64,000 nucleotides of DNA from positions 436,501 to 500,500 of the forward strand of contig JAODUP010000129.1 of the NCBI GenBank assembly GCA_025642065.1, written 5' to 3'. Made by a program: the position numbers and the translations under genes. This stretch comes from Paralvinella palmiformis (lineage: Eukaryota; Annelida; Polychaeta; Terebellida; Alvinellidae). Below, piece after piece: positions 62,353 to 64,000 of this stretch; position 1 is the first letter of the stretch, and every line of letters starts with the position of its first letter. The notes below the pieces were generated by a model. The model was not told the DNA's origin. It ran no database searches and was given only the letters and a program-made list of their open reading frames with translations.

Positions 62353-62480
62353 AAGCCCAGTGGATAGAACATTGGATTGTAAACCTTCAGGTTGTGGGTT
62401 TGTTTACATCTCATACCTATGTTTTGTGGTATGTTTCCCTCGGGAGTTGCCTAAAGGTTAAACTCACACTCACTCACTCT
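62353..62480 (+). mobile_element. SINE family B with CTCA tail
   Basis: AAGCCCAGTGGATAGAACAT (A box), AAACCTTCAGGTTGTGGGTT with a degraded B box, CTCATACCTATGTTTTGTGG, and an end of ACTCACACTCACTCACTC. Confidence 0.65.
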
Positions 62481-62616
62481 AAAATGAGGATCTATCATTA
62501 TTATATGCACTTAATGGACTATCAAATTTTTTACTTTTAATGCATATACACTGGAGTTGTTCTAGTTGCTTGTCAGGACTGTCTAATATGCACTACTAGG
62601 TATCATGTATGTACAT

Positions 62617-62617
62617 A

Positions 62618-62681
<64 letters not shown>
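62617..62681. repeat. (GT)n-(AT)n microsatellite
   Basis: GT followed by about 50 bases of AT. Confidence 0.95.
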
Positions 62682-62684
<3 letters not shown>

Positions 62685-63304
62685 TATGTGCAGACAGTAT
62701 ATAATTATATGTAGACCCACACACTCATTTGCGCATCCTGATTATGAAAACAGAAACCCATCTAACCTTGAAGTGATCCTTCATTTGTTTACGTAAGAGT
62801 TCCAGAAATACTACAAATGTTTTGTTTTCACTGGTGCCCAGTTATCAACATAATTAACAAAGCGTAATTAGGTTAAACATTTAATTAAACTAATTTGGTC
62901 CTCCCGGTGTTTGCATTCTGCAGTGAGTGTAGGTTAGTTGTTTTCTTAAATTGTTTATTAATTGTTTGTCTAAATGGAGCAGACATTGTTCATTGATGAT
63001 AATTAGTTGTATTTTTAGAAACAGGAAGTGTTAAATGTCAGTTAGCTAACAAACTTACTATACTTGGTCTTACGCTAGTAGCGCTGACTGACTGAAAGTA
63101 TGGATAATTGAACACCATTGCTGCCAATGTGAATAGGCATGAAGGCATGCATTCTTGCAAACGACTGTGCATGTGCATGGACTCATACGTAATGACTTAA
63201 TAATCTAATAATGATATCAGTTGATGAAGAATGTAAATTTGTGAAGGTAAACAGATCTGATTCCATTTCACATCTTCCTGTTATCAGAGTGGGATCTCTT
63301 ATAG

Positions 63305-63351
63305 GTACTCACTGTGCTGTAGTGTAAGTTATACTACAGCACAGTGAGTAC
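63305..63351. repeat. Perfect 19-bp hairpin
   Basis: GTACTCACTGTGCTGTAGT (63305-63323) and its exact reverse complement (63333-63351) are separated by nine bases. The right arm is the start of a family B SINE head. Confidence 0.9.
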
Positions 63352-63480
63352 AGCATGGAAGTGCTAAACCTTCAGGTCAGGGTTCAGATCCCAGTGTTGA
63401 CTGTATTTGTGGGATGTTTTTCCTGCAGGGAAACATGTTCCAGGTGTTCAAGGCTAGGTTAAAAAAGAGGCACTCACTCC
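63335..63480 (+). mobile_element. SINE family B, head abutting a perfect hairpin
   Basis: ACAGCACAGTGAGTACAGCA opens a tRNA-like head, then AAACCTTCAGGTCAGGGTTC, B box GTTCAGATCCC, GGGATGTTTTTCCTGCAGGG and a GCACTCACTCC end. The first bases form one arm of the hairpin listed separately. Confidence 0.6.
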
Positions 63481-63752
63481 TTTTATAATAATTAATTATT
63501 CTCCCACTAATGTTGGTCCTCAGGGAGCTGAGGAATTTCAATATTAATTGACTGGACATTTGGTTCAAATCCACTCACCAGCTATATGGGCCTTTTATGT
63601 ACTCGTACAAAGTTTCACTCAACCTTAAAAGAGGAGTCTCGATCAAAGATGACAATGGATTACAATGAATAATGATAATAGTAATAATAATAATAACAAT
63701 AATGATGATGAATATGTAAATTTAATGATGAGTCGTCCCTACAAAGCTAATC

Positions 63753-63942
63753 AGATGATGATGATGATTGGTCGTTTACAGCCACTTTTGTGCACCTGGT
63801 AGGCTAAATGGGCCGAGCGACATCCAAAGGTAATGAAGTGATATCAAAGATGAAACAATCTTTAGATATGCCCACTCCGAGATTCGAACACGGTGGTAGT
63901 GATCTGTGGTCCAACGTGCTACTGCTAGACCATGGAGACGCC
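63753..63942 (-). mobile_element. SINE family A, near full length
   Basis: On the minus strand: GGCGTCTCCATGGTCTAGCA head, B box GTTCGAATCTC, the body, a CATTTAGCCTACCAGGTGCA block and an (ATC)n tail. AATCAGA occurs just outside both ends, a possible but weak target-site duplication. Confidence 0.8.
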
Positions 63943-64000
63943 TACATTAAGCCAATCAGAGCTGATATGCATAGAGTACATGTACCTATCGGTATATCTT

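Larger units (their letters stand above)
23218..64000 (+). other. Probable long first intron of the PDZ-LIM gene, running off the window
   Basis: After the donor at 23218 I found no segment on the + strand coding for the rest of the PDZ domain (the GSKA...GD...I-x-G part) or for LIM zinc fingers (C-x2-C...H). The stretch is mostly non-coding. It contains SINEs, microsatellites, G/C homopolymers and the CpG-richer blocks listed separately. A first intron over 40 kb is long but not unusual for Zasp/PDLIM loci with alternative promoters. An unrecognised short exon could still lie inside. Confidence 0.5.

Overview
The window reads as gene-poor, AT-rich, repeat-laden metazoan chromosomal DNA. There are no bacterial operons, Shine-Dalgarno sites or long ORFs. 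There are many dinucleotide microsatellites (AT, GT/AC, CT/GA), many G or C homopolymers, and dispersed tRNA-derived SINEs with A/B-box heads, several ending in (TCAC)n. Together with one PDZ exon of the Zasp/Enigma (PDLIM) type, this suggests an invertebrate, probably a mollusc and perhaps a gastropod. That taxonomic guess is an inference; no marker gene in the window settles it.

Only one coding piece is recognised with confidence: the first coding exon of a PDZ-LIM protein on the + strand (ATG at 23125, phase-0 donor after 23217). It codes for the start of the PDZ domain, including the PWGF carboxylate-binding loop. I could not find the following exon in the remaining 40.8 kb, so 23218-64000 is most simply a very long first intron, with SINEs, microsatellites and a few CpG-richer islands.

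Layout. 1-2 kb: one copy of a ~320-bp dispersed repeat and one well-framed candidate minus-strand exon. 4.4-4.85 kb: a TATA box followed by a 91-codon ORF. 10.68-11.43 kb: a CpG-rich divergent candidate promoter (NRF-1-like, CRE-like and CCAAT motifs) between a minus-strand ORF starting MSEKDL and a plus-strand ATG reading MAAEHNTLL, overlapped by a large inverted repeat. 11.5-23 kb: mostly repeats. 23.0-23.2 kb: PDLIM exon. 32.8-33.6 kb: CpG-rich block with a 102-codon ORF carrying a hydrophobic N-terminal segment and a polyadenylation-type signal downstream. 42.75-43.61 kb: the best candidate for an alternative promoter and first exon inside the putative intron (G-rich tract, TATAAAG, short upstream ORFs, a strong-context ATG and a phase-0 GTAAGT donor). 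37-51 kb: four CTCF-like motifs. 48.4-48.85 kb: an ACGT/CGCG-dense block. 53.6-54.35 kb: CpG-richer block with CCAAT boxes and good donors.

The PDLIM exon and the 43.5-kb exon both end in phase 0, so both could in principle splice to the same downstream exon. If so, the locus would make a PDZ-containing isoform and a second isoform with a different, aromatic-rich N-terminus. This remains a hypothesis until RNA evidence is checked.
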